Shown: positions 1-6,712 of the stretch, in pieces | How the letters are laid out: each line of letters starts with the position of its first letter | Position numbering within the stretch: the stretch's first letter is position 1 | Source: Salibacteraceae bacterium | Lineage (GTDB): Bacteria > Bacteroidota > Bacteroidia > Flavobacteriales_G > Salibacteraceae | Assembly (NCBI GenBank): GCA_023262195.1 | Contig: JALRDM010000014.1 | Location: 1-7,527, forward strand | Direction: 5' to 3' | DNA length: 7,527 nucleotides | The notes under the pieces: model-generated | What the model was told of the DNA's origin: nothing | The model's input: the letters and a program-made list of their open reading frames with translations, nothing else | Database searches by the model: none | Position numbers and translations under genes: made by a program

Positions 1-953
1 TTAAAAGACGCCCTTACGATATTATCGCGGATCCCACCGAAGCCCCAAAATCAATTTTTGTTTCTGGTTTCGACTCAGCGCCATTGGGAGCAGATTTAAA
101 TTACATCTTAGAAGGGCGAGAGGCTGATTTTCAAACGGGGATTGATGCCCTATCCAAATTGACAGAAGGTGAGGTGCATCTAAATATCCAGTCTGGCTCA
201 GGTAGCTTTATGGCCAATGCCAAAAACGCACAGGTAAATACGTTCACTGGTCCGCATCCAGCTGGTCTGCCAGGCATACAAATACATCATATTGATCCTG
301 TAAACAAAGGAGAAGTTGTTTGGGTAGTAGACGCTCAGGCAGTGGCCATCATAGGTCGTTTCTTAAAGACAGGTAAGTTCGATTTCTCCAAGAAAATTGC
401 TCTTGCTGGGTCTGAGGTAGAAAAACCACAATACCTAAACACATGGATTGGAGCTAGTCTTGATTCAATCCTAAAGGGTCGAGTGAGGGATGGAGATAAT
501 AGGATTATTGACGGTAATGTGCTTTCCGGAAACAAATTGTCAGAAGATGGATACCTCGGATTTCACTCTAACGTGATTTCGGTTATACCTGAGGGAAGAG
601 AGCCACAGTTTATGGGTTGGTTAGCACCTAATTTCCATAAATTTTCACTTTCTCAAAGTTATTTCAGCTGGCTAATGCCAAATAAAAAGTACAGACTCAA
701 CACCAATATGAATGGTGAGGATAGAGCGTTTGTTATGTCTGGACAATATGAGGATGTGTTACCAATGGATCTCTATCCAGTGCATTTGCTGAAGGCGATC
801 ATGACCAATGACATTGAAAAAATGGAAGCGCTCGGCATTTACGAAGTGGCTCCCGAAGATTTAGCCTTGTGCGAATATGCATGTACAAGTAAAACTCCAG
901 TTCAAAAACTCATTAGAGAAGGATTAGATACCGCCATACAAGAATTAGGATAG
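1..953 (+). CDS. nqrA: Na+-translocating NADH:quinone reductase subunit A (NqrA), 5' end outside window
   Basis: This is the C-terminal 316 residues of NqrA. The frame is open from the left edge (first full codon at base 3), so no start can be given; the family is usually about 445-450 residues, so roughly 130 are missing because of the window edge. NqrA is the peripheral cytoplasmic subunit of Na+-NQR and has been linked to quinone binding. Recognisable blocks are FTGPHPAGLPG (from base 243), which matches the FxGPHPAGL motif of characterised NqrA, WIGASLDSIL (about 444-473), and the tail YPVHLLKAI followed by EDLALCEYACTSK (about 774-893), close to the EEDLALC segment of Vibrio NqrA. The cysteine-containing tail recalls the related RnfC family, but the five following genes, including an NqrF-type FAD/2Fe-2S subunit, make this Nqr rather than Rnf. 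The gene ends in TAG, 14 bases before nqrB. Seen: motifs and context. Known: family role. Confidence 0.96.
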   Translation, partial: KRRPYDIIADPTEAPKSIFVSGFDSAPLGADLNYILEGREADFQTGIDALSKLTEGEVHLNIQSGSGSFMANAKNAQVNTFTGPHPAGLPGIQIHHIDPVNKGEVVWVVDAQAVAIIGRFLKTGKFDFSKKIALAGSEVEKPQYLNTWIGASLDSILKGRVRDGDNRIIDGNVLSGNKLSEDGYLGFHSNVISVIPEGREPQFMGWLAPNFHKFSLSQSYFSWLMPNKKYRLNTNMNGEDRAFVMSGQYEDVLPMDLYPVHLLKAIMTNDIEKMEALGIYEVAPEDLALCEYACTSKTPVQKLIREGLDTAIQELG

Positions 954-967
954 AATAAAAATTAGAT

Positions 968-2167
968 ATGAAAGCATTAAGAAACGTATTTGATAAGATT
1001 CGACCCAACTTCGAAGAGGGTGGGAAGTTTGAGAATTATTATAAGGCATTCGAAGCAATAGAAACCTTTGCATTTGTGCCAGGGCATGTTACACATGACG
1101 GCACACATGTAAAAGATGCCATCGATTTAAAAAGAACCATGTTCTTGGTGGTAATCGCCACAATACCAGCATTGCTCTTTGGTATGTGGAATACGGGACA
1201 CCAGCATTTCCTCGCCTTGGGTCAATTTACTGATTTGGGAGCTGGGTTTATGGATAAGTTCCTCTTCGGTGCAATGAAAGTTTTACCGATTGTAATAGTT
1301 AGTTATGCTGTTGGTCTTGGGATTGAATTCGGAATAGCAGTAGCTAAGAAACATTCGGTCAATGAAGGTTACCTAGTTTCTGGCATGTTGATTCCACTCA
1401 TTATGCCTGTGGAAGTTCCTTTATGGATGGTTGGCGTGGCCACGGCATTTGCCGTTGTGATTGGTAAAGAAGTTTTTGGCGGCACTGGAATGAATATTCT
1501 AAACCCAGCACTTACAGCTCGAGCATTTTTGTTTTTTGCATATCCCACCAAAATGAGTGGTAATATGGTTTGGGTGAGCACTGAGGGACAAGCAACAGTG
1601 GATGGTTATACTGGAGAGACGCTTTTAGCCCAGTCCATTAATTCAAGCACAGATTACATCGATCAAGCTGGTGTAGCTTACGGTAGTGTGTCGGATACGT
1701 TGTTTGCTGCTTTCATGGGCTGGGTTCCAGGATCTATCGGGGAAACATCTTCATTGGCCATTTTACTAGGAGCAGCTTTGCTTTTAGCCACTGGTATTGG
1801 CAGTTGGAGAATTATGCTCTCTTTCTTCCTTGGAGGCTTAAGCATGTCTTACATCTTTAATCTCTGGGGCGCGAATCCATTTATGAATGTTGATCCATGG
1901 CTTCAATTAGCTATGGGAGGCTTTATGTTTGGAATGGTGTTTATGGCCACTGACCCTGTGAGTGCCGCACAAACCAATACAGGAAAATGGATATATGGAT
2001 TTTTAGCCGGCTTCTTGGGCATTATGATCCGTGTATTCAATCCGGCCTATCCTGAGGGTATTATGATGGGGATCTTATTCATGAATGTGATGGCTCCACT
2101 AATTGACCACTATGTAGTTGAAGCAAACATTAAACGCAGATTGAAGCGCACGGCAGTTGTTGCATAA
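968..2167 (+). CDS. nqrB: Na+-NQR subunit B (NqrB), membrane subunit with covalent FMN
   Basis: NqrB is the large membrane subunit of Na+-NQR. It carries covalent FMN and riboflavin and takes part in quinone reduction and Na+ movement. The 399-residue product is close to the usual length (about 400-415) and begins at an ATG 14 bases after nqrA without a clear ribosome site. It has a soluble N-terminus of about 55 residues and then many hydrophobic segments (for example 56-72, 103-126, 150-166, 262-276, 283-297, 343-356). Diagnostic blocks are KEVFGGTGMNILNPAL (167-182), RAFLFFAYP (185-193), PGSIGETS (254-261), MATDPVSA (326-333), RVFNPAYPEG (355-364) and the basic C-terminus NIKRRLKR. The FMN attachment motif is D212-G-Y-T-G-E-T218, with Thr218 (bases 1619-1621) as the expected phosphoester site. 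Glu217 stands where Ala is usual (DGxSGAT). Otherwise the protein is an orthodox NqrB and not an RnfD. Confidence 0.97.
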   Translation: MKALRNVFDKIRPNFEEGGKFENYYKAFEAIETFAFVPGHVTHDGTHVKDAIDLKRTMFLVVIATIPALLFGMWNTGHQHFLALGQFTDLGAGFMDKFLFGAMKVLPIVIVSYAVGLGIEFGIAVAKKHSVNEGYLVSGMLIPLIMPVEVPLWMVGVATAFAVVIGKEVFGGTGMNILNPALTARAFLFFAYPTKMSGNMVWVSTEGQATVDGYTGETLLAQSINSSTDYIDQAGVAYGSVSDTLFAAFMGWVPGSIGETSSLAILLGAALLLATGIGSWRIMLSFFLGGLSMSYIFNLWGANPFMNVDPWLQLAMGGFMFGMVFMATDPVSAAQTNTGKWIYGFLAGFLGIMIRVFNPAYPEGIMMGILFMNVMAPLIDHYVVEANIKRRLKRTAVVA

Positions 2168-2182
2168 CCTTAATCGAAAACC

Positions 2183-2962
2183 ATGGCAATAAACAAAGAA
2201 TCTCAAAGTTTTACATTCATTTTTTCCGTAGTGATGGTTGTAATCGTGGCTACGGTGTTGTCTTTAGCAGCGTTGGGGCTAAAAGAGCCACAGCAGGAAA
2301 ATCAAAGGCAGGAGAAAATGCAGAATATTCTTGCTTCTATCCAAGTGACGGTAGATCGATCAGAAGCCACCGCTGAATTTGGTAATTACGTTAAGAAGCG
2401 CGTGGTATTGAATAACAAAGGCGAGGTAGTTAGCGAATTAGAGGGCCCTATCAAGACGCTGAAAGATGATGGAGTAGAGGCGTTTGAAGCAGATGCATTC
2501 AACATCGACATCAAAAAGCAGTACAGAGATCAATCGCTTTCTGCGGAGGATAAGAAATTTCCGCTGTTCGTTTGTGAAAAGGAGGGTGAAATCAGTTATG
2601 TGGTGCCATTGGTGGGAACAGGACTATGGGGTCCTATTTGGGGTTACCTAGCACTTGGCCCAGATATGAATACCGTAATTGGAGCGACCTTCGATCACAA
2701 AACAGAAACCCCAGGTTTAGGAGCAGAAATCAACATGGGTTGGTTTCAGGAACCTTTCGTGGGGGATAAGATCTTTGACGACAATGGAGAGTTTGTTTCC
2801 ATTGATGTAATCAAAGGCGGAGCTGACCCGAATGATCCACACGGAGTGGATGCAATAACAGGCGGAACAATTACAAGTGTGGGTGTTGCTAATATGCTAG
2901 AAAACACGCTCTCCGTTTATGTACCCTATTTTAAGAACAACGCGGACATCGCATCAATCTAA
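2183..2962 (+). CDS. nqrC: Na+-NQR subunit C (NqrC), periplasmic covalent-FMN subunit
   Basis: NqrC has one N-terminal membrane helix and a domain on the outer face of the membrane that holds FMN bound to threonine, relaying electrons within the complex to the NqrB flavin. The 259-residue product fits the family. A hydrophobic helix spans about residues 10-32, followed by a polar, Gln/Glu-rich stretch. The core shows GLWGPIWGY (147-155), an H172 near ETPGLGAEI (175-183), and the flavinylation motif D223-A-I-T-G-G-T229 followed by ITSVGV. Thr229 (bases 2867-2869) is the expected FMN site and would be modified by the ApbE encoded downstream. The motif has Gly228 in place of the usual Ala of SGAT. 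The start is the ATG 15 bases after the nqrB stop; the preceding bases AAAACC contain no Shine-Dalgarno sequence. RnfG is the related alternative, but the neighbours fix the call as NqrC. Confidence 0.96.
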   Translation: MAINKESQSFTFIFSVVMVVIVATVLSLAALGLKEPQQENQRQEKMQNILASIQVTVDRSEATAEFGNYVKKRVVLNNKGEVVSELEGPIKTLKDDGVEAFEADAFNIDIKKQYRDQSLSAEDKKFPLFVCEKEGEISYVVPLVGTGLWGPIWGYLALGPDMNTVIGATFDHKTETPGLGAEINMGWFQEPFVGDKIFDDNGEFVSIDVIKGGADPNDPHGVDAITGGTITSVGVANMLENTLSVYVPYFKNNADIASI

Positions 2963-2968
2963 TCTACC

Positions 2969-3664
2969 ATGAGTACAGAAGTAAAAGATGCAGCTGCAGA
3001 AGCTCCAGTGAAGGAGCCAGCTGAACCATTATTCTCAAAAAAGAATAAGCTCTTATTAACCGACCCCTTGGATGATTCTAATCCAATTACAGTGCAAGTA
3101 CTTGGTATTTGTTCTGCTTTAGCAATCACTGTTCAGGTAAAGCAAGCGGTGGTAATGTCCTTATCGGTGTTGGCCGTAATGATTGGTGGTAACCTGATCG
3201 TTTCATTAATCCGTAATGTCATTCCTAGTCGTATTAGAATTATTGTGCAACTCGTAGTAGTGGCTTCCTTAGTGATTCTTGTGGATCAAGTTCTTAAGGC
3301 ATACGTGTACGATGTGAGTAAGGCGCTCTCGGTCTTTGTTGGGCTGATTATTACCAACTGCATCATCATGGGCCGACTTGAGGCGTTCGCACTAGCAAAT
3401 AAGCCATGGCCTTCGATTTTGGATGCTATTGGAAATGCCATGGGTTACGGATGGATATTGATTGCAGTTGCTGTGGTGAGAGAAGCTTTTGGCTCTGGAT
3501 CAATCATGGGATATAAATTTATTCCTGAAGGTTGGCTTATCTCCAACGGTGGTGCTTACGCACACAACAACTTAATGATCTTACCTCCAATGGCTTTGAT
3601 CGTAGTAGGAATCATCATTTGGATTCAGCGAGCTAGAAACACCAAACTAATCGAAGAACACTAG
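2969..3664 (+). CDS. nqrD: Na+-NQR subunit D (NqrD), membrane subunit with Fe-S ligand cysteines
   Basis: NqrD is an integral membrane subunit that, with the homologous NqrE, forms a pseudo-symmetric core and shares an iron-sulfur cluster set within the membrane. The 231-residue product has about six hydrophobic segments. The two conserved cysteines are in GICSALA (Cys48) and TNCIIMGR (Cys131), matching the half-helix cysteines of characterised NqrD. Other family blocks are NPITVQVLG (38-46), [16 protein letters not shown] (79-94), [14 protein letters not shown] (105-118) and REAFGSG (171-177). It is about 20 residues longer than the Vibrio protein because of a hydrophilic N-terminus rich in Ala, Glu and Pro before TDPLDDSNP. 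No other in-frame ATG lies before Met63, so the first ATG is the likely start, 6 bases after nqrC. Confidence 0.96.
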   Translation: MSTEVKDAAAEAPVKEPAEPLFSKKNKLLLTDPLDDSNPITVQVLGICSALAITVQVKQAVVMSLSVLAVMIGGNLIVSLIRNVIPSRIRIIVQLVVVASLVILVDQVLKAYVYDVSKALSVFVGLIITNCIIMGRLEAFALANKPWPSILDAIGNAMGYGWILIAVAVVREAFGSGSIMGYKFIPEGWLISNGGAYAHNNLMILPPMALIVVGIIIWIQRARNTKLIEEH

Positions 3665-3669
3665 GAATC

Positions 3670-4287
3670 ATGTTAGAACTTGTAAATATTTTCATCAAAG
3701 GCATATTCATTGAGAATATGATTTTCGCCTATTTCCTAGGCATGTGCTCATACTTAGCTGTATCGAAAACAGTGAAGACAGGAGTAGGTCTTGGAGCAGC
3801 GGTAATTTTTGTTCTCGGAATCACCGTTCCTGTAAATTACTTGCTCGAAAACTATATTTTGAAGGAAGGTGCACTTTCATGGTTGGGCGCTGACTTTGCT
3901 GCAGTAGATCTAAGCTTCTTATCATTCATTATGTTCATCGCAATTATTGCCTCCATGGTGCAATTGGTTGAGATGGCCGTAGAAAAGTTTAGTCCAGCGC
4001 TTTATGGAGCCCTTGGGATTTTCCTTCCATTAATTGCTGTAAACTGCTCAATCTTAGGTGGAGCTCTTTTCATGCAAGAGCGTCAGTACTCTTCAATTGC
4101 CGAAGCAACTTCATTTGGTCTTGGGTCTGGTGTTGGTTGGTTCCTGGCCATCGTAGCGATTGCAGCAATACGAGAAAAAATAAAATACTCTAATGTACCG
4201 GCTCCATTACGTGGCCTCGGTATTACCTATATCATCACTGGTCTTATGGGCATTGCGTTCATGGCTTTCATGGGAATAGAACTTTAA
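3670..4287 (+). CDS. nqrE: Na+-NQR subunit E (NqrE), membrane subunit with Fe-S ligand cysteines
   Basis: NqrE is the partner of NqrD in the membrane core of Na+-NQR; the two are distant homologues set in opposite orientation, and their four cysteines ligate a shared cluster. The 205-residue product is close to the usual 198-202 and almost wholly hydrophobic with about six helices. Cysteines at the expected places are Cys26 in [12 protein letters not shown] and Cys126 in [14 protein letters not shown]. Other family marks are the N-terminal [13 protein letters not shown] (12-24), the helix with [10 protein letters not shown] (98-107), whose Glu101 appears to match the glutamate implicated in Na+ handling in Vibrio NqrE, and [18 protein letters not shown] near the C-terminus. 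The start is an ATG 5 bases after nqrD, without a Shine-Dalgarno sequence. RnfA is the closest alternative family; operon context decides. Confidence 0.96.
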   Translation: MLELVNIFIKGIFIENMIFAYFLGMCSYLAVSKTVKTGVGLGAAVIFVLGITVPVNYLLENYILKEGALSWLGADFAAVDLSFLSFIMFIAIIASMVQLVEMAVEKFSPALYGALGIFLPLIAVNCSILGGALFMQERQYSSIAEATSFGLGSGVGWFLAIVAIAAIREKIKYSNVPAPLRGLGITYIITGLMGIAFMAFMGIEL

Positions 4288-4296
4288 TTAGATAAT

Positions 4297-5589
4297 ATGG
4301 CAACTACAGTAATAGTAAGTATCGTAGTATTTCTCTTTTTTATCCTGCTCTTGGTATCGATAATTCTTTTCGCCAAGGCCAAACTTTCGCCTAGTGGTAA
4401 GGTGAAGGTTGTGCTTAATGGCGAGAAAACCTTGGAGGTAGATGCGGGAGGTACGGTATTAAGTACATTAAGTAATAACGGAATTTTCCTTCCCTCGGCA
4501 TGCGGTGGAGGAGGCACATGTGTTCAATGCGTTTGCCAAGTACCATCCGGTGGAGGATCAATACTTCCTACAGAGGAGCCGCATTTCTCTCGTAAGGAAA
4601 TTGCTGACCATTATCGATTGGGCTGCCAGGTTAAGATTAAAGAGGATATGGAAATCACCATTCCTGAAGAGGTCTTTGGTATTAAGAAATGGAAAGCCAA
4701 AGTAGTTCGTAATTATAATGTGGCATCCTTTATTAAAGAGTTTGTAGTTGAAATCCCGGAGGTAATGGATTACAAGGCTGGGGGCTATATTCAAATTGAA
4801 ATTCCTCCTTGTGAGATAAAGTATAGCGACATCGATATCACGGCTCACCCAAAAGAACACCCAGGTGAACCAGAGAAGTTCAAGAAAGAATGGGATGATT
4901 TCAACCTTTGGCCTTTAGTCATGAAGAATGACGAGAAAGTTGAGCGGGCATACTCCATGGCCTCTTATCCAGCAGAGGGTCGTGAAATTATGTTGAATGT
5001 GCGTATTGCCACACCGCCATGGGATAGAGCCAACAACAAGTGGATGGATGTAAATCCAGGTATTGCATCGTCTTACATTTTTGCTCAAAAAGAAGGAGAC
5101 GAAGTGACAATTTCTGGTCCGTATGGCGAGTTTTTTATTAAGGATACCGAAGCAGAGATGTTATACATTGGCGGTGGCGCAGGAATGGCGCCAATGAGAA
5201 GCCACTTATATGAGCTTTTCAGAACGATTAAGACGGGAAGAAAAGTTACCTACTGGTATGGTGGGCGTTCAAAACGAGAGTTGTTCTATATCGATCATTT
5301 CCGTGCGCTTGAAAAGGACTTTCCAAACTTTAAGTTCTACATGGTTTTATCAGAACCATTGGAAGAAGACAACTGGAAGGTGATGAAGGATTGTGAGGAT
5401 GAAGGTGACGGTTTCGTTGGATTTGTGCATAATGCAGTAATTGAGCACTACCTTGAGAAGCATGAAGCACCTGAAGAATTAGAATTATACTTCTGTGGAC
5501 CTCCATTGATGAATCAGGCCGTTCTCAAGATGGCTGATGACTGGGGTCTTCCACCAGAGAATGTTGCCTTTGATGATTTCGGAGGATAA
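4297..5589 (+). CDS. nqrF: Na+-NQR subunit F (NqrF), NADH dehydrogenase with 2Fe-2S and FAD
   Basis: NqrF is the entry point of Na+-NQR: it oxidises NADH with FAD and passes electrons to a 2Fe-2S cluster. The 430-residue product has an N-terminal membrane helix (about 4-26), a ferredoxin-like domain (about 33-125) with cluster ligands Cys69, Cys75, Cys78 and Cys110 in [10 protein letters not shown] and RLGCQV, an FAD domain with R217-A-Y-S followed by MAS, and an NADH domain with [12 protein letters not shown] (292-303) and [10 protein letters not shown] (400-409). It ends in FDDFGG, as is typical for the family. It is longer than Vibrio NqrF (about 408), chiefly from extra residues around 183-197 before KEWDDFNLW and a short Asp/Glu-rich stretch at 364-371. 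Cys80 is an additional cysteine beside the cluster. The start ATG is 9 bases after nqrE. The GGAGGA encoding its last two glycines doubles as a possible ribosome site for apbE. Confidence 0.97.
   Translation: MATTVIVSIVVFLFFILLLVSIILFAKAKLSPSGKVKVVLNGEKTLEVDAGGTVLSTLSNNGIFLPSACGGGGTCVQCVCQVPSGGGSILPTEEPHFSRKEIADHYRLGCQVKIKEDMEITIPEEVFGIKKWKAKVVRNYNVASFIKEFVVEIPEVMDYKAGGYIQIEIPPCEIKYSDIDITAHPKEHPGEPEKFKKEWDDFNLWPLVMKNDEKVERAYSMASYPAEGREIMLNVRIATPPWDRANNKWMDVNPGIASSYIFAQKEGDEVTISGPYGEFFIKDTEAEMLYIGGGAGMAPMRSHLYELFRTIKTGRKVTYWYGGRSKRELFYIDHFRALEKDFPNFKFYMVLSEPLEEDNWKVMKDCEDEGDGFVGFVHNAVIEHYLEKHEAPEELELYFCGPPLMNQAVLKMADDWGLPPENVAFDDFGG
5581..5585 (+). promoter_or_regulatory. Possible Shine-Dalgarno site for apbE inside the end of nqrF
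   Basis: GGAGG lies 5 bases before the ATG at 5591, an ideal spacing, and supports that ATG as the apbE start. It is the only strong Shine-Dalgarno-like sequence seen at a gene junction here; the other starts are preceded by A/T-rich bases, as is common in Bacteroidota. The bases also encode the conserved C-terminal Gly-Gly of NqrF, so the match may be a by-product of protein sequence rather than a selected signal. Confidence 0.5.
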
Positions 5590-5590
5590 A

Positions 5591-6712
5591 ATGTCTGTAA
5601 AATTTATATCAAACCCCTTAGGCTTCGGTCAAGGGGTTTTTTATTTGACGTTGGCTCTATTGATTGCGTCCTGTACACCGCAACTAGATAAAACTACCGC
5701 AGAGGAGTTTAAGATGTCTATTGCTGGTAAAGCACAAGGAACCACCTATTCCATTTCTTATTATGACCTCAAAGAGCGAAACCTTAAGATACAGGTCGAT
5801 AGCTTGTTGAAAGCAGTTGATTTAAGCATATCTACGTATGTGAATGGATCAGTGATCGACCGATGGAATAAGTCAAGCGATGGTGCAATGGTTGACCGCA
5901 TGTTTCTTGAAGTATTGGCGGAGTCATGGAGTGCCTATCAAGCCTCGGAAGGAGCGTTTGATCCAACCATTAAACCGCTTGTGGCCTATTGGGGTTTTGG
6001 ACCTGAAAAATTCACACATCCAGAACAGGCTGATTCAGCTCAAATTGCTGAATTATTAAATCTGGTGCAGTTTGACTCATTATCATTCGCTGAAGCGCCC
6101 ATTGGAGATCAGTTATCCGAAATGTTTATTTCGGGCAAGTATCCTGACTCACTGTTTTTAAATAAACCTGACAGCATGATGGAAATCGATTTCAATGCTG
6201 TTGGACAGGGGTGGAGTGTAGACAAAGTAGCCGAACTACTCGAATCATTGGATATTGATCGCTACTTTATTGAGATTGGTGGAGAAATAAAGGCTGGCAG
6301 ACCAAAGCCCAGTGGGGAATATTGGAAGTTTGGCGTGGATAAACCTGAACCAGATTTGGCAAAACGTGAACTTCAAGCTATTGTGAGTCTCCGAAGTAGA
6401 GGACTGGCTACCAGTGGAAATTATCGGAAATTTTATGAAAGGAACGGGATTCGATATGCTCACACCATCGATCCAAGCACGGGGTTTCCTACCAATCACT
6501 CTCTTTTAAGTGCAACCGTTGTGGCGCCTACGGCAGCCGAGGCCGATGCCATGGCCACAGCCTATATGGTCATGGGAAAGGATTCCGCTGTTGATTTTTT
6601 AGCCGACAAAGAGTATTTGAGCAACTACATTTACCTGATCTATGACTCTGCAGGGGTATTAAAAACATACACCAGCGAGGGCCTTAAGAATATGATTGAT
6701 CAGGACTTATGA
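5591..6712 (+). CDS. apbE: ApbE-type FAD:protein FMN transferase, lipoprotein
   Basis: ApbE moves FMN from FAD onto a threonine of target proteins outside the cytoplasm; here the expected targets are NqrB and NqrC. The 373-residue product starts at the ATG one base after nqrF. This start gives a lipoprotein signal peptide with hydrophobic core 16-27 and lipobox IASC (Cys28), so the enzyme should be membrane-anchored on the periplasmic side. Family motifs follow in order: GTTYSI (50-55), GAFDPTIKPL (121-130), DFNAVGQGWSVD (200-211; a variant of DxGGIxKGxxVD), EIGGEIKAG (228-236), ATSGNYRKF (273-281), H291-T-I-D-P-S-T-G-F-P, and EADAMATA (317-324), where Asp319 and Thr323 match the metal ligands. 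It is somewhat longer than typical ApbE, with extra sequence around 140-195. A strong terminator-like hairpin lies within codons 7-19. Its stop overlaps the next start (ATGA). Confidence 0.94.
   Translation: MSVKFISNPLGFGQGVFYLTLALLIASCTPQLDKTTAEEFKMSIAGKAQGTTYSISYYDLKERNLKIQVDSLLKAVDLSISTYVNGSVIDRWNKSSDGAMVDRMFLEVLAESWSAYQASEGAFDPTIKPLVAYWGFGPEKFTHPEQADSAQIAELLNLVQFDSLSFAEAPIGDQLSEMFISGKYPDSLFLNKPDSMMEIDFNAVGQGWSVDKVAELLESLDIDRYFIEIGGEIKAGRPKPSGEYWKFGVDKPEPDLAKRELQAIVSLRSRGLATSGNYRKFYERNGIRYAHTIDPSTGFPTNHSLLSATVVAPTAAEADAMATAYMVMGKDSAVDFLADKEYLSNYIYLIYDSAGVLKTYTSEGLKNMIDQDL
5611..5646 (+). terminator. Intrinsic terminator inside the start of apbE, downstream of nqrF
   Basis: AAACCCCTT (5611-5619) pairs perfectly with AAGGGGTTT (5631-5639). 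Inside, GGC (5621-5623) and GTC (5628-5630) can close a TTCG loop (5624-5627), giving the exceptionally stable cUUCGg tetraloop with one unpaired A at 5620 and one G-U pair. A run of six T (5637-5642), then ATTT, follows. This has every part of a Rho-independent terminator. It begins 21 bases after the nqrF stop, the usual place for an operon end, yet it lies in coding sequence for the apbE signal peptide. Termination is predicted from sequence only; its efficiency is unknown, and translation of apbE would be expected to disrupt the hairpin. Confidence 0.82.

Noticed and set aside
84..953. NqrA beginning at the TTG at base 84
   Set aside because: The frame is open to the left edge and the upstream residues (ending FVSGFDSAPLG) continue an NqrA-like sequence, so the TTG is an internal Leu codon of a gene cut by the window.
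4558..4860. Minus-strand frame of 100 residues opposite nqrF
   Set aside because: It lies wholly within nqrF, shows no recognisable domain and has the composition of a reverse-frame shadow. The same holds for the other short opposite-strand frames in nqrA, nqrB, nqrF and apbE.
1..5589. Rnf complex instead of Na+-NQR
   Set aside because: The order A-B-C-D-E-F, an NqrA-type first subunit without multiple 4Fe-4S CxxCxxC motifs and an FAD/2Fe-2S NADH-oxidising last subunit fit Nqr, not Rnf.
5537..5590. apbE starting at the earlier ATG at 5537, inside nqrF
   Set aside because: It would add 18 residues ahead of a signal peptide and overlap the conserved end of NqrF in another frame. The ATG at 5591 has a GGAGG at good spacing and gives a proper lipoprotein signal.
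5645..5680. Sigma-70-like promoter with TTGACG at 5645 downstream of the terminator
   Set aside because: No convincing -10 element follows at the right distance, and the Bacteroidota TTTG/TAnnTTTG pattern is not met either. The bases are explained by the ApbE signal peptide.
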